NCBI RefSeq assembly: GCF_002250055.1
Contig: NZ_CP018866.1
Span: 1,728,501 to 1,792,500, forward strand
Direction: 5' to 3'
Origin: Sutcliffiella cohnii
GTDB taxonomy: Bacteria; Bacillota; Bacilli; Bacillales; Bacillaceae_I
DNA: 64,000 nt
The notes below the pieces were generated by a model. That model was given only the letters and a program-made list of their open reading frames with translations. It made no database searches and was not told the DNA's origin. Shown one piece after another: positions 1 to 7,562 of this stretch. Every line of letters starts with the position of its first letter. The stretch's first letter is position 1. The translations under genes were made by a program, and so were the position numbers.

Positions 1-265
1 TGTTCCCAATTTTTACGTCTGAGCCATCCATACGCACAATTCGTATGCCGAGAGCTTTCTTCCCGATTGTATATCCAGCCCAAACAACAGGAACAACAAC
101 ATAATAAGCTGCTTCAAGTAAATATAATACCCATGATTCTGAACCTAATGGAATACCTAATATTAAAGAAAGAATGAAACTGATCACAACTAAGACTAGC
201 AATCCATCTAAAATACCGGCCCCTAGCCTAACCCAAAAACCTGCTGGATCTGAAACTTCATACAT
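1..265 (-). CDS. RDD family membrane protein (partial, C-terminus off the window)
   Basis: The minus-strand reading frame starts at an ATG at 265-263 behind a GGAGGTG ribosome binding site at about 273-279 and runs off the left edge, so only about the first 88 residues are present. The N-terminus reads MYEVSDPAGFWVRLGAGILDG, then a hydrophobic segment of about 20 residues, a second one, and the GYTIGKKALGIRIVR stretch. The R-x-x-AGxxDG pattern at the start of the first helix and the G-x-x-xx-GI-x-V loop are typical of RDD proteins, which are small integral membrane proteins of mostly unknown function. Nothing upstream indicates an operon partner. Confidence 0.8.
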   Translation of the reverse strand, partial: MYEVSDPAGFWVRLGAGILDGLLVLVVISFILSLILGIPLGSESWVLYLLEAAYYVVVPVVWAGYTIGKKALGIRIVRMDGSDVKIGN

Positions 266-440
266 AATAAACACCTCCTATAAATATATACGCAATTAAC
301 TGAATTTTACCACATGTGACAAAAGAACTATACTAAAAAAGAAAACTATTAACATTAAAGAAAAGCTAGTTTCCACATGGACATACCTTGAAGAATGATG
401 AATAAAGTGTAATGAAGGAATGTAGAATGGGGTGGTAATT

Positions 441-758
441 TTGGAAGAATGGAAACAAGTATTGTTTAGACTTATAGAAGCAACTATTATGCTGGCTATT
501 GGTCTTCTCGTTACGTTAACGATACTAAAGCCTATATATGAACATTTCGAAATTCCCTTTTTAGGTAATGTGTGGGTGAACTGGTTTGGTGTTTCTTACC
601 TATTTTTTGTCTTTTATACAGTAATAGGTCGTTTTTTGCTTTGTAAAAATAGTGAACTTTTTAAACACCGAATTAAATCTGTCCTTTTTTGGTTGTTCTT
701 TGTCGGAGCGACCTATGTTGTCTTTATTCCTTTTATTAAAGGAGAAAATCCATTTTAG
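441..758 (+). CDS. Small integral membrane protein, unknown function
   Basis: A 105-residue protein with three strongly hydrophobic segments, at roughly residues 12-30, 50-68 and 82-98 from the TTG start at 441. A GTG at 432 is in frame, but it lies inside the GGGGTGG ribosome binding site, which is correctly spaced for the TTG. The protein starts with a short charged stretch (MEEWKQ) and ends with a charged tail. I do not recognise a family. It stands alone between the divergent RDD gene and a VOC-protein gene. Confidence 0.6.
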   Translation: MEEWKQVLFRLIEATIMLAIGLLVTLTILKPIYEHFEIPFLGNVWVNWFGVSYLFFVFYTVIGRFLLCKNSELFKHRIKSVLFWLFFVGATYVVFIPFIKGENPF

Positions 759-815
759 TTATTTATAATAAGTTTGGTAAAATAGGATGACAGGAACAGA
801 AAGTGAGGGAAGGTT

Positions 816-1208
816 TTGATTAAATATAAATGTCTACACCATGTCAGTCTTAATGTAACAGATTTAGAGAAGGCAAAAGACTTCTATAGTAAGATACTTT
901 GTTTGAAAGAAATAAATCGACCAGACTTTGGGTTTCCCGGTGCGTGGTATGATATCGAGGGGCAGCAGCTACATTTAATTGTCGACTCTAAATCACAAAC
1001 CATTCGGGAAGATAAAAGCTTATCGAGTAGGGAAGGCCATTTTGCACTGAGAGTAGAGAGCTATACTGAAACGTTAGAATGGTTAAAACAAAACAACGTG
1101 GAAGTGTTGGAAAAGCCAAATTCTAAAAGTGGTTTTGCGCAAATATTCTGTGCCGACCCTGATGGAAATTTAATTGAGTTAAATGTAGAGCAAAAAGATT
1201 TAAATTAA
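816..1208 (+). CDS. VOC (glyoxalase/bleomycin-resistance) family protein
   Basis: A 130-residue single-module VOC protein with the usual beta-alpha-beta-beta-beta repeats. HHVSLNVTDLEKAKDFYSKI opens the first module, with His8-His9 near the metal position. The C-terminal FCADPDGNLIELN carries the conserved DPDGN turn and the metal-binding Glu. The start is a TTG behind GAGGGAAGG, and no upstream ATG fits. Members of this superfamily include glyoxalase I, dioxygenases and antibiotic-binding proteins, so the substrate cannot be named. An intrinsic terminator follows directly. Confidence 0.85.
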   Translation: MIKYKCLHHVSLNVTDLEKAKDFYSKILCLKEINRPDFGFPGAWYDIEGQQLHLIVDSKSQTIREDKSLSSREGHFALRVESYTETLEWLKQNNVEVLEKPNSKSGFAQIFCADPDGNLIELNVEQKDLN

Positions 1209-1214
1209 TGTAGG

Positions 1215-1255
1215 AAACCGCTAAAATGCTGTACGTGCATTTTTGGCGGTTTTTA
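1215..1255 (+). terminator. Intrinsic terminator after the VOC gene
   Basis: A hairpin of about 13 bp (AACCGCTAAAATGC against GCATTTTTGGCGGTT, with a G-U pair and one bulge) is followed by a run of T residues at 1250-1254. Confidence 0.8.
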
Positions 1256-1392
1256 CTTTTAATAGAAGCCAATAACGAAAAATCATTTATACGAAAAAAG
1301 GTAATTCGTTACCAGTGCCGAAATAAAATAACATTTAGAAAACATTTAAGATATTACAATCTATATGAATTGCCATATTAAGGGGGAATATC

Positions 1393-2226
1393 GTGGAAGG
1401 TAATTTTATTACACTAAATAATAATAAAGTGTACGTGACTACTATAGGAGAAGGAGAACCTATCGTCTTTCTCCATGGTGGGCCAGGAAGTGAGCATCGT
1501 TTTTTTCTTCCTTACGTTAAACCACTAGCCGCTAAATATAAATTAGTGCTATATGACCAGAGAGGATGCGGAAAGTCGGATCCTATTGCAGATAATCAAT
1601 ATTCAATGGAAGAAGAAGTTAGGACGTTAGAGTTACTTCGGAAGGAACTAGAGTTAGAACAAATTAATTTGTTTGGAGAATCGTGGGGAAGTATGCTGGC
1701 CTTATTATATGCAACCTCCTATCCAGAAAAGGTTAATAAAATCTTTTTAACAGCTGCAATTGGAATGTCAGCAACTGGATTTAAAGCATTTGAACAGGAA
1801 TTACTGAAAAAGATGTCTTTTAAAGATAAGGCAAAACTATTTTTGTTAGATAAAAAAATGCAAAGGGGAAAAGCCACGATTGAAAATATACTAGACATTT
1901 TAGATCCCTACTATGTTTTTTCCAAAGACACACTCAGGAATAAAGTAAGATACAACATGAATAGTACAGTTAATCATGTGATCGGTGAAGATATAAAAAA
2001 ACAATACTATTTAACAGAAAAGGCTCACAAATTATTAGACATCCCGATTATGGTTGCGCAAGGTAGCCATGATATTTTACCGCCAGAAAAAATTCATAGT
2101 TTGCTAGTGAAGTACATTCCGCATGCAAGATTAATGGAAATAAAGAACTGCGGACATTGGACGGTAGTGGAGAAACCAAATGAGATTAATTCTTTAGCCT
2201 TTCAGTTTTTTGCTAGGGATAAGTAA
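1393..2226 (+). CDS. Alpha/beta hydrolase, proline iminopeptidase-like (S33 family)
   Basis: A 277-residue alpha/beta-fold hydrolase. The oxyanion-hole motif HGGPGSEHR is at about 28-36, the DQRGCGKS loop at about 55-62, and the nucleophile elbow GESWGS has Ser97 as nucleophile. The probable acid is in the GSHDILPP region and the catalytic His in CGHW near residue 255. HGGPG with DQRGxGxS is the signature of the proline iminopeptidase-like S33 group, although many members are esterases. The start is GTG at 1393 behind an AAGGGGG site. It appears monocistronic. Confidence 0.85.
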   Translation: MEGNFITLNNNKVYVTTIGEGEPIVFLHGGPGSEHRFFLPYVKPLAAKYKLVLYDQRGCGKSDPIADNQYSMEEEVRTLELLRKELELEQINLFGESWGSMLALLYATSYPEKVNKIFLTAAIGMSATGFKAFEQELLKKMSFKDKAKLFLLDKKMQRGKATIENILDILDPYYVFSKDTLRNKVRYNMNSTVNHVIGEDIKKQYYLTEKAHKLLDIPIMVAQGSHDILPPEKIHSLLVKYIPHARLMEIKNCGHWTVVEKPNEINSLAFQFFARDK

Positions 2227-2399
2227 GGAGAAAATGGAAACCTTTATGAAACAAGCAGAATTGTTGGAAGAAAGTATTGAGGTACCTTTAAAATATTGAG
2301 TTAAAGTTTTCCCTATTAAATACAGTTTGAACACCTCACTCAAGAATCAACTAATAGCTAAGAGAGAGCAAAATCAAAAAAATAAAAATAGCCTAAATT

Positions 2400-2459
2400 T
2401 CTATAACGGGTTCGGTTTTTGAGTAGAAAAACTAAATTTGCTCACGAATTAGCAGTCCT
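2400..2459 (+). repeat. Left arm of an imperfect inverted repeat flanking 2460-3635
   Basis: This stretch contains GGTTCGGTTTT, then an AAATTTG block, then GAATTAGCAGT. The reverse complement of 3636-3692 contains the same blocks in the same order (GGTTCGGTTTT, AAATTTG, GAATTAGCAGT), with a shorter spacer. The two copies therefore face each other about 1.2 kb apart, around the DHFR-like gene. Confidence 0.65.
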
Positions 2460-2489
2460 ATTCGCAACTGAATTGGACTGCTTCTTTTT
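2451..2489 (+). terminator. Terminator-like hairpin
   Basis: AGCAGTCC pairs with GGACTGCT. Each arm continues through a one-base bulge into an ATTC/GAAT inner stem, and TTCTTTTT follows. It lies about 225 nt after the hydrolase stop. Its 5' arm is the end of the inverted-repeat element, so it may belong to that element. Confidence 0.7.
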
Positions 2490-2580
2490 GATGATAGTTC
2501 AAGGATTATATGACTTTATGGATGTTTTAGCACGCATATTTGCACCCCTTTTGATAAGGTAACAGAAATTATTGTCATCG

Positions 2581-2622
2581 TGCGAATTCGTATGCTAATT
2601 GCTATGTGAATTTGTGCGTTAA
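2581..2622 (+). repeat. Short 12-bp-phased word array (TGCGAATT/TGCTAATT)
   Basis: The words TGCGAATT (2581), TGCTAATT (2593) and TGTGAATT (2605) are spaced by exactly 12 bp, and TGCGTTAA follows at 2615. The same word with the same 12-bp phase recurs at 3576-3643, about 1 kb away. It is noncoding. Confidence 0.6.
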
Positions 2623-2842
2623 AAAAGCGAGTAGGAATTTGGATATATATGTTAAAATAGTATAAAGGCTTATTTAACTAACGGAGCAGTTTAGTGGAAA
2701 AGTCATGATTGATCTTTGTTCAGCAATCGGGCTATTATATGTAGAATGATAATTGTTCATATTTATCGTAAATAATGATAAAAAAAATGAACCATTTCAA
2801 TGTTTTGACAAGGACATGACGAACAACTAAGGAGGAAATATA

Positions 2843-3412
2843 ATGTCCAATGAAGGAAAGTCAAGAAAAATAATTTTAGATTTAGCAGTTACTCTAGATG
2901 GATTTATTGAAGGGAAAAATGGTGAAGTTGATTGGTGCATAATGGACCCTGAAATGGAATTTAATAATTTTCTAAATCAGATTGATACAATTTTGTATGG
3001 AAGAAAAAGTTACGATTTATGGGGACAATATACTTCCACGATTGAAGATACTAATGATGAAAAAGAAATGTGGGGATTGGTTCATAGTAAGGAGAAATAT
3101 GTGTTTTCCAGAACGCAAAAAGGGTATGACAATAAAGCAATATTTGTAAGTGAACATATTCCCGAGGAAGTAAATAAATTAAAGAATAAGCCTGGTAAAG
3201 ACATCTGGTTATACGGAGGGGCAAGTCTCATCACAACTTTTATCGATTTAGGCCTAGTTGATGAATTTAGATTATCTGTTCATCCTGTGGTCTTGGGAGA
3301 AGGAAAACCATTGTTTATTGATATAAAACAAAGATTGAATCTGAAATTGGTTAATACAAGAAGTTTCTCCTCTGGCGTTGTTCAACTAACCTACCATTTG
3401 AATCAAGAGTAG
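2843..3412 (+). CDS. Dihydrofolate reductase-like protein (RibD C-terminal domain family)
   Basis: A 189-residue protein of the RibD-C/DHFR-like fold. After a short polar start, LDLAVTLDGFIEG matches the first strand and loop of the family, LYGRKSYDLW the second nucleotide-binding segment, and DIWLYGGASLITTFIDLGLVDEF the conserved GG-containing helix with the D-E-F motif. These proteins are putative NADPH-dependent reductases, and most Bacillus paralogues have no known substrate. The start ATG sits behind a strong AAGGAGG. The gene is alone, between two word arrays and inside the inverted repeat pair. Confidence 0.85.
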   Translation: MSNEGKSRKIILDLAVTLDGFIEGKNGEVDWCIMDPEMEFNNFLNQIDTILYGRKSYDLWGQYTSTIEDTNDEKEMWGLVHSKEKYVFSRTQKGYDNKAIFVSEHIPEEVNKLKNKPGKDIWLYGGASLITTFIDLGLVDEFRLSVHPVVLGEGKPLFIDIKQRLNLKLVNTRSFSSGVVQLTYHLNQE

Positions 3413-3536
3413 TATTATTAACCCCTCAACAATCGGCGCTTTTCCTACACATTAAGGAATTAAACTTTATAAGAAATGATTGTGAATATTTTCACTTAAA
3501 TTAACGGGTGCTTATCTTCTATAAAGTAATACGATA

Positions 3537-3571
3537 AAAAAAGCTCGAAGCGTATTGGCCCCGAGCTTTTT
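3537..3571. terminator. Intrinsic terminator, possibly bidirectional
   Basis: AAAAAAGCTCG pairs with CGAGCTTTTTT around a 14-nt loop. There are A residues on one side and T residues on the other, so it could end both the DHFR-like gene and the convergent FtsW-like operon. Confidence 0.8.
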
Positions 3572-3575
3572 TGCG

Positions 3576-3643
3576 TGCTAATTTCATTGTTAAAGTGTCT
3601 GCTAATTCAACTGCTAATTACCGTGCAAAAAGCACTGCTAATT
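3576..3643 (+). repeat. 12-bp-phased TGCTAATT word array
   Basis: TGCTAATT occurs at 3576, 3600, 3612 and 3636, and a degenerate TGCAAAAA occupies the 3624 slot, so the anchors fall on a 12-bp grid. The array begins five bases after an intrinsic terminator and runs into the right arm of the inverted repeat. No coding function is apparent. Confidence 0.7.
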
Positions 3644-3692
3644 CAAATTTTGTACTTCAAAACCGAACCTGTTAAAATTTCTATAGTCTGCT
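3636..3692 (-). repeat. Right arm of the imperfect inverted repeat
   Basis: Read on the minus strand this stretch contains GGTTCGGTTTTGAAGTAC, then AAATTTG and AATTAGCAGT. These are the same blocks as in 2400-2459 on the plus strand. Confidence 0.65.
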
Positions 3693-3708
3693 TTTTATTT
3701 TACGATTT

Positions 3709-5037
3709 TTATTTTATATAGGAGTAAGTTTGTATTATATCTTTTCTACGATACACACTTAAAATAAGCCCTAGTATAGCCGAATTGAATAGCAACATAC
3801 TTCCTCCATAACTGATAAAAGGAAGAGAAAAACTTACTAATGGCAATAGTCCAAGGCCCATAAAAATATTCCAAATTGTTGGAACAGAAATCAAGCTCGC
3901 GCCCCCAATTACTAACAGTCTTCCAAATAGATCCTTTGTCTTAAATGCGTTTGTTGAAATTCTTCCTATAAAAAATAATAATAGAAGACAAAGGAAAATT
4001 CCAAACACCCAACCGAAAGAATAAACAAGATAAGGAAAAACAAAATCCGTAAAAATGTCAGGTAAATTTTGGATGAATGTATCATTTGTAAATCCATTTC
4101 CGAACCACCCAGCTTGACTATAAGCATTTTTTAAAACCATGTATACCCATCCATATCCACCTGGGTCCTTTTCAGGATATAAAAATGCCGAAAGTCGTTC
4201 TGAAAAAAAGTGACTACCACGTGGAGTAAAAAGTAACGGGACAAGGAGGATAATTCCCGTACCAACACTCGTAGTGATTATTTTTATTGCTAAACTTTTA
4301 TGGACTTTTGAAAAACAAAACATGATGCATACACAAGAAATATACATGATTGTTAATGTGAAGTTTGGAAGCATCATATAGAAAATGATTGGTATCCAAA
4401 ATAAGAAAAAGAGTAACATTTGTTTCTTCCAACTTTTAAAAGTATTTATACGATAAAGGATACCTATCCAAGCTAGAAAAAATAAAAATAATGTGCAGTG
4501 TGTCGAGTTTATTACAACTCCGGATACCTCAATATGGTTCATTGCTCCCATTTTCATAACGCCTAAAAAATATGTATATAGGAGTAAAATAAATCCAAAA
4601 CAATAAAGATAGGGCCAAAAACGGAGTAGCTTTCTATAGTCCAAAAACAAAAATGCAACGAGTACAAGTATACTAAGAGATAACCAAATTGCTTGGCGTG
4701 TTACGAAATAGTTGTCTGGAATCGCTTCGTTCTCGAACGTCCATCCTGATACAGGTAGAAAGCTTATAGCAGCAATAATCCCAAATAGTAACAGAAGGAC
4801 CCAGTCCAATTTTGGTCGGTGAATGCGATTTAAGTTCTCTCCCAGATTAAATGGATTACCCATTTCTTGAACTGCTTTTTCATCTGCTTCGTCTTTTGAG
4901 AAATCTCTTCTTTGGAAAGATTGACTTAACTCTTTTAAGTGGTAAGAGAGTTCTTTTTTTATTAATATATGTGCTTCCTTGGATTTTACTTTTGAGGTTA
5001 CTTTATTAAGGAAGTCATCAAAATTTGATTTACTCAT
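3709..5037 (-). CDS. FtsW/RodA/SpoVE-family protein with N-terminal permease-prefix-like domain
   Basis: A 442-residue protein in two parts. Residues 1 to about 75 are soluble and charged, with paired helices and the motif DEADEKAVQEMGNP. This resembles the permease-prefix domain found at the start of several Bacillus membrane proteins encoded with PadR regulators. The rest has about ten membrane segments and the SEDS features, including the C-terminal SLPFISYGGSMLL. SEDS proteins polymerise glycan strands or act in shape, division and sporulation. The canonical cellular copies lack this prefix, so this is probably a specialised, stress-induced paralogue. Its ATG overlaps the stop of the PadR-like gene, which shows co-translation in the sigma operon. 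Confidence 0.85.
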   Translation of the reverse strand: MSKSNFDDFLNKVTSKVKSKEAHILIKKELSYHLKELSQSFQRRDFSKDEADEKAVQEMGNPFNLGENLNRIHRPKLDWVLLLLFGIIAAISFLPVSGWTFENEAIPDNYFVTRQAIWLSLSILVLVAFLFLDYRKLLRFWPYLYCFGFILLLYTYFLGVMKMGAMNHIEVSGVVINSTHCTLFLFFLAWIGILYRINTFKSWKKQMLLFFLFWIPIIFYMMLPNFTLTIMYISCVCIMFCFSKVHKSLAIKIITTSVGTGIILLVPLLFTPRGSHFFSERLSAFLYPEKDPGGYGWVYMVLKNAYSQAGWFGNGFTNDTFIQNLPDIFTDFVFPYLVYSFGWVFGIFLCLLLLFFIGRISTNAFKTKDLFGRLLVIGGASLISVPTIWNIFMGLGLLPLVSFSLPFISYGGSMLLFNSAILGLILSVYRRKDIIQTYSYIK

Positions 5038-5468
5038 AATGATGCCTCCTCTAGTAAGTGTTTAAGTGAAAACTTTTGTTTGGGACTAGTTTGTTTGTAA
5101 GAAGCTAAACATTTTTGACCTTTTGAAGTTAATGAATAATATTTTTTTTCTCCTTTCCATTCAGAGGTTATAAATCCTTTTTTCTCAATTAAATGTAAAA
5201 GGGAATAAAGCTGTCCTTCATTGTTTTGAAAGGTAAGATCGTTGTGTTGGATAAGTTGAATAGAAAGGTCATAGCCTAACTTTCCTTCGTACTGTAATAA
5301 TTCAAATAGTAAATATAAAGTTTCTTCCTTCCAAGAATGGAGGTGATTGGGTGATTGTTTTGCTCTTATAGCTTCTTTTACAGCAACTTTTCTTTCGTTA
5401 GAAAAGGAAAAATCTTTAAAGACAGTTTTTTTCATTGAATTCTTTAAGTTAGAGAATAGGTTATCCAT
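5034..5468 (-). CDS. PadR-like regulator with an N-terminal anti-sigma-like segment
   Basis: A 144-residue protein. The region from about residue 45 to 125 is a PadR-type winged helix (LYLLFELLQYEGKLGYDLS, then GQLYSLLHLIEKKGFI, then KKYYSLTSKGQK). The first 45 residues are not part of PadR. FKDFSFSNERKVAVKEAI resembles the N-terminus of proteins that bind ECF sigma factors, and a similar stretch (ENTHFSESSKNKVRKRI) opens the protein encoded after the second sigma gene at 8098. The gene lies 3 bp after the sigma gene and overlaps the FtsW-like gene by 4 bp. A role as sigma antagonist or co-regulator is my inference. Confidence 0.75.
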   Translation of the reverse strand: MDNLFSNLKNSMKKTVFKDFSFSNERKVAVKEAIRAKQSPNHLHSWKEETLYLLFELLQYEGKLGYDLSIQLIQHNDLTFQNNEGQLYSLLHLIEKKGFITSEWKGEKKYYSLTSKGQKCLASYKQTSPKQKFSLKHLLEEASL

Positions 5469-5471
5469 TTT

Positions 5472-6026
5472 TTATACCTCCTCTTCAATTTTACTTTTTA
5501 CTAACTCTTTTGCCCGTTTAAGTCTCGTTTTTAACGTATTTACATTCACACCTGTAACGTTACTAATCTCTGATAAGGTTAATTCCTCAAAGTAGTGGAG
5601 AAAAATTACCTCTCTAAACTTAATTGGTAAAGTCATCACTGCATTAACTAAGCTTGTTTCCTCATCCTTTTGAATGACTGCATCTTCTACTTGCTTTTCT
5701 TTTGATGGAATAAAATCAAGAATTTTTTCGTTTAAAGTAATTTTTCTATAGTACCAGCTTCTTAAATAATCTTTACAGTGGTTACTTGCAATACGAAAAG
5801 CCCACGTTTTAATGGAGGATTGTTGTTTAAATGTATGTAATTTTTCGTAGCATTTAATAAGTACTTCTTGTGTTAAATCTTCCGCAACCGTGTGATTTTT
5901 AACGTATGTATAAACAAAATGTAAAATGTCGTCACTATAATCATTTATTAATTGATTGATAATATCTCCCTTGTTAGCTAAGCTTTCGATTGTTAGCGGC
6001 ATTTGCCTTAATTCACTCATGTGCAT
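5472..6026 (-). CDS. ECF-type RNA polymerase sigma factor
   Basis: A 184-residue sigma-70 family protein with only regions 2 and 4. Region 2 includes FVYTYVKNHTVAEDLTQEVLIKCYEKL and the promoter-melting IKTWAFRIASNHCKDYLR. Region 4 includes LPIKFREVIFLHYFEELTLSEI and the recognition helix NVNTLKTRLKRAK. An in-frame ATG exists at 6044. However, the predicted -10 element ends at 6047, so a transcript would start near 6040. The ATG at 6026, preceded by GGAAGAGGTG, is therefore the better start. The first gene of a tightly packed operon with the PadR-like and FtsW-like genes, it probably activates its own promoter. Confidence 0.85.
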   Translation of the reverse strand: MHMSELRQMPLTIESLANKGDIINQLINDYSDDILHFVYTYVKNHTVAEDLTQEVLIKCYEKLHTFKQQSSIKTWAFRIASNHCKDYLRSWYYRKITLNEKILDFIPSKEKQVEDAVIQKDEETSLVNAVMTLPIKFREVIFLHYFEELTLSEISNVTGVNVNTLKTRLKRAKELVKSKIEEEV

Positions 6027-6046
6027 TTTCACCTCTTCCTCCATTT

Positions 6047-6075
6047 TAGACGAAGCTAGCAGGTTAGTGGTTTGG
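6047..6075 (-). promoter_or_regulatory. ECF-type promoter, probably autoregulatory
   Basis: Reading the minus strand, CCAAAC (complement of 6070-6075) is followed by 17 nt and CGTCTA (complement of 6047-6052). The -10 box and spacing match the promoter before the second sigma gene, which has TGCAAC, 17 nt and CGTCTA. Confidence 0.6.
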
Positions 6076-6196
6076 AAATATGGAAGAAAAATAAAATTTG
6101 TGAAAGAAACTCCAGTTTTACGTAGTATAAATGGAAATGGAATATCCGCAAAAGTTTAGTATAATGAAGTCAATATAAGAATTAGGAGCTGAAAAT

Positions 6197-6595
6197 ATGC
6201 AAAAAGTTACTCCCTTTTTAATGTTTCAAGGGCAAGCGGAAGAAGCAATGAATTTGTACACTTCTTTAATAGAGGATTCCGAAATTACAAGCATCACCCG
6301 GTACGGTGCAAACCAACCAGGAGATGAAGGAAGTGTCATGCAAGCATCTTTTTCGTTAAAAGGGCAAGAATTTATGTGTATCGATAGCAATATTAAACAT
6401 GACTTTTCGTTTACTCCTTCCTTTTCGATTTTCCTCACATGTGATTCGGAACAAGAAATCGATGAGCTTTATGAGAAATTAATAGACGGAGGAGCACCTT
6501 TAATGCCACTTGGTGATTACGGGTTTAGTCAAAAATTTGGATGGATTAATGACAAGTATGGTGTATCTTGGCAGTTGAACTTACCAATTAATTAA
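6197..6595 (+). CDS. PhnB-like VOC family protein
   Basis: A 132-residue protein of the PhnB/3-demethylubiquinone-methyltransferase-like branch of the VOC superfamily. Recognition rests on the start KVTPFLMFQGQAEEAMNLYT, the central EFMCIDSN segment, SFSIFLTCDSEQEIDELYEKL, and the end FGWINDKYGVSWQL. The name of the family is historical, and these proteins are not methyltransferases by fold. Substrates are generally unknown. The ATG follows a TTAGGAGC site. The gene is monocistronic and divergent from the sigma operon. Confidence 0.85.
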   Translation: MQKVTPFLMFQGQAEEAMNLYTSLIEDSEITSITRYGANQPGDEGSVMQASFSLKGQEFMCIDSNIKHDFSFTPSFSIFLTCDSEQEIDELYEKLIDGGAPLMPLGDYGFSQKFGWINDKYGVSWQLNLPIN

Positions 6596-6669
6596 TGTTG
6601 TAGATAGCGTTATTCCTTTAGGATTAACGCTTTTCACATGTAAATAATAAAAATGGGAGAGTGGGTTCC

Positions 6670-7047
6670 ATGCAGTTATCAGCAATATTTATTTTTGGAC
6701 TCGTTTGGGGAGGACTAATGATCTATTTTTTTACACCTACTAGAAAAATAGAAAATGTCGATTTTAAAAAGGACTGGAATTTCCAGCATGCCTTTAAAGA
6801 TAGTTTAATAAGCATTGGGCTACAAAAAAAGGCGGTGCCAGTTTTTCTAATGTTAGTCATTGCTGTACTAGCTATTTGGTCCTTTCACTCTCAACTTAAA
6901 TGGCATAATGAAGCACATGGAGGCGGGGAAATGACTTATGATCCAACGGTACGAGCTGTTATATACATCGTTGGTTTCATTGTATATAGCACAATTTTAT
7001 ACTTGTACTTAGCATATAGGAGAGCTATGCTTTTGTTAAAAAAATGA
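6670..7047 (+). CDS. Small membrane protein, unknown function
   Basis: A 125-residue protein with hydrophobic segments at about 3-22, 58-76 and 95-117, and a charged region (EHGGGEMTYDP preceded by KWHN) between the second and third. The ATG at 6670 is preceded by GGGAGAGTGGG; the in-frame GTG at 6661 lies inside that site. It is followed after 15 bp by the SnoaL-like gene, so the two may be cotranscribed. I do not recognise a family. Confidence 0.6.
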   Translation: MQLSAIFIFGLVWGGLMIYFFTPTRKIENVDFKKDWNFQHAFKDSLISIGLQKKAVPVFLMLVIAVLAIWSFHSQLKWHNEAHGGGEMTYDPTVRAVIYIVGFIVYSTILYLYLAYRRAMLLLKK

Positions 7048-7062
7048 AAGGGTGATATAAGA

Positions 7063-7431
7063 ATGAGTTACAAGCAAGCATTAAAACAATACATAGAAGC
7101 TACCAACACTCATGACTTCAATAACGTAAAAACACACCTTCATGACCAAGCAGTTTTTTGGTTTACAAATAAAACATGCGCTTCCATGACCGAAATCCAA
7201 CAATACTTTGAAAATGCTTGGGATACGATTAAAGAAGAAGTGTATACCGCGAAGGATGTAACATGGATTGCAACTTCAGATAGTTCAGCTACTTGTTTAT
7301 ACACCTATCATTATGAAGGCTACCACAATGGTAAGTTTGTTTCTGGGAGCGGACGAGCTACTAATATATTCATAAACTGTAACGGTGAATGGAAGCTTAT
7401 ACATGAACATTTGAGTAAGGGTGTAAAATAG
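7063..7431 (+). CDS. SnoaL/NTF2-like domain protein
   Basis: A 122-residue protein with the cone-shaped NTF2-like pattern: an initial helix (YKQALKQYIEATNTHDFNNV), the HDQAVFWFTNKT strand, the helix SMTEIQQYFENAWDTI, and the closing strands with CNGEWKLIHEHLS. Proteins of this type in Bacillus (DUF4440/SnoaL-like) are often uncharacterised, and some bind small ligands or act as isomerases. It follows the small membrane protein gene by 15 bp with a GGGTGAT site, and ends in a terminator. Confidence 0.75.
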   Translation: MSYKQALKQYIEATNTHDFNNVKTHLHDQAVFWFTNKTCASMTEIQQYFENAWDTIKEEVYTAKDVTWIATSDSSATCLYTYHYEGYHNGKFVSGSGRATNIFINCNGEWKLIHEHLSKGVK

Positions 7432-7442
7432 GAAACTACTAA

Positions 7443-7476
7443 TGCGTTAGTCTATGGAAGATTAACGCAATTTTTG
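7443..7476 (+). terminator. Intrinsic terminator
   Basis: TGCGTTA pairs with TAACGCA around a partly paired loop, and a short T-rich run (AATTTTTG) follows. Confidence 0.7.
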
Positions 7477-7503
7477 TTGCAATAAAAGAATTATTATTCA
7501 GTA

Positions 7504-7532
7504 TGCAACATTTATTACTATACAGTCGTCTA
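7504..7532 (+). promoter_or_regulatory. ECF-type promoter before the second sigma gene
   Basis: TGCAAC (7504-7509), 17 nt, CGTCTA (7527-7532). The spacing is the same as in the promoter at 6047-6075 and the boxes are nearly the same. A start site near 7540 would give a short leader of about 23 nt before the ATG at 7563. Confidence 0.6.
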
Positions 7533-7562
7533 AAACTTAGATGTTAACATGGGGGCTAAAAG

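Larger units (their letters stand above)
2227..2842. other. 616-bp stretch without an intact gene
   Basis: Just after the hydrolase stop there is a 21-codon open frame with a good AAGGAG site (2234-2299, METFMKQAELL...). It may be the remnant of a lost gene. The rest holds one arm of an inverted repeat (2400-2459), a terminator-like hairpin (2451-2489) and a short 12-bp-phased word array (2581-2622). No other convincing coding signal is present on either strand. Confidence 0.55.

Noticed and set aside
2746-2790. Fur-like or palindromic operator in the leader of the DHFR-like gene
   Set aside because: TGATAAT occurs twice, but the arrangement does not fit a Fur box or a clean palindrome.
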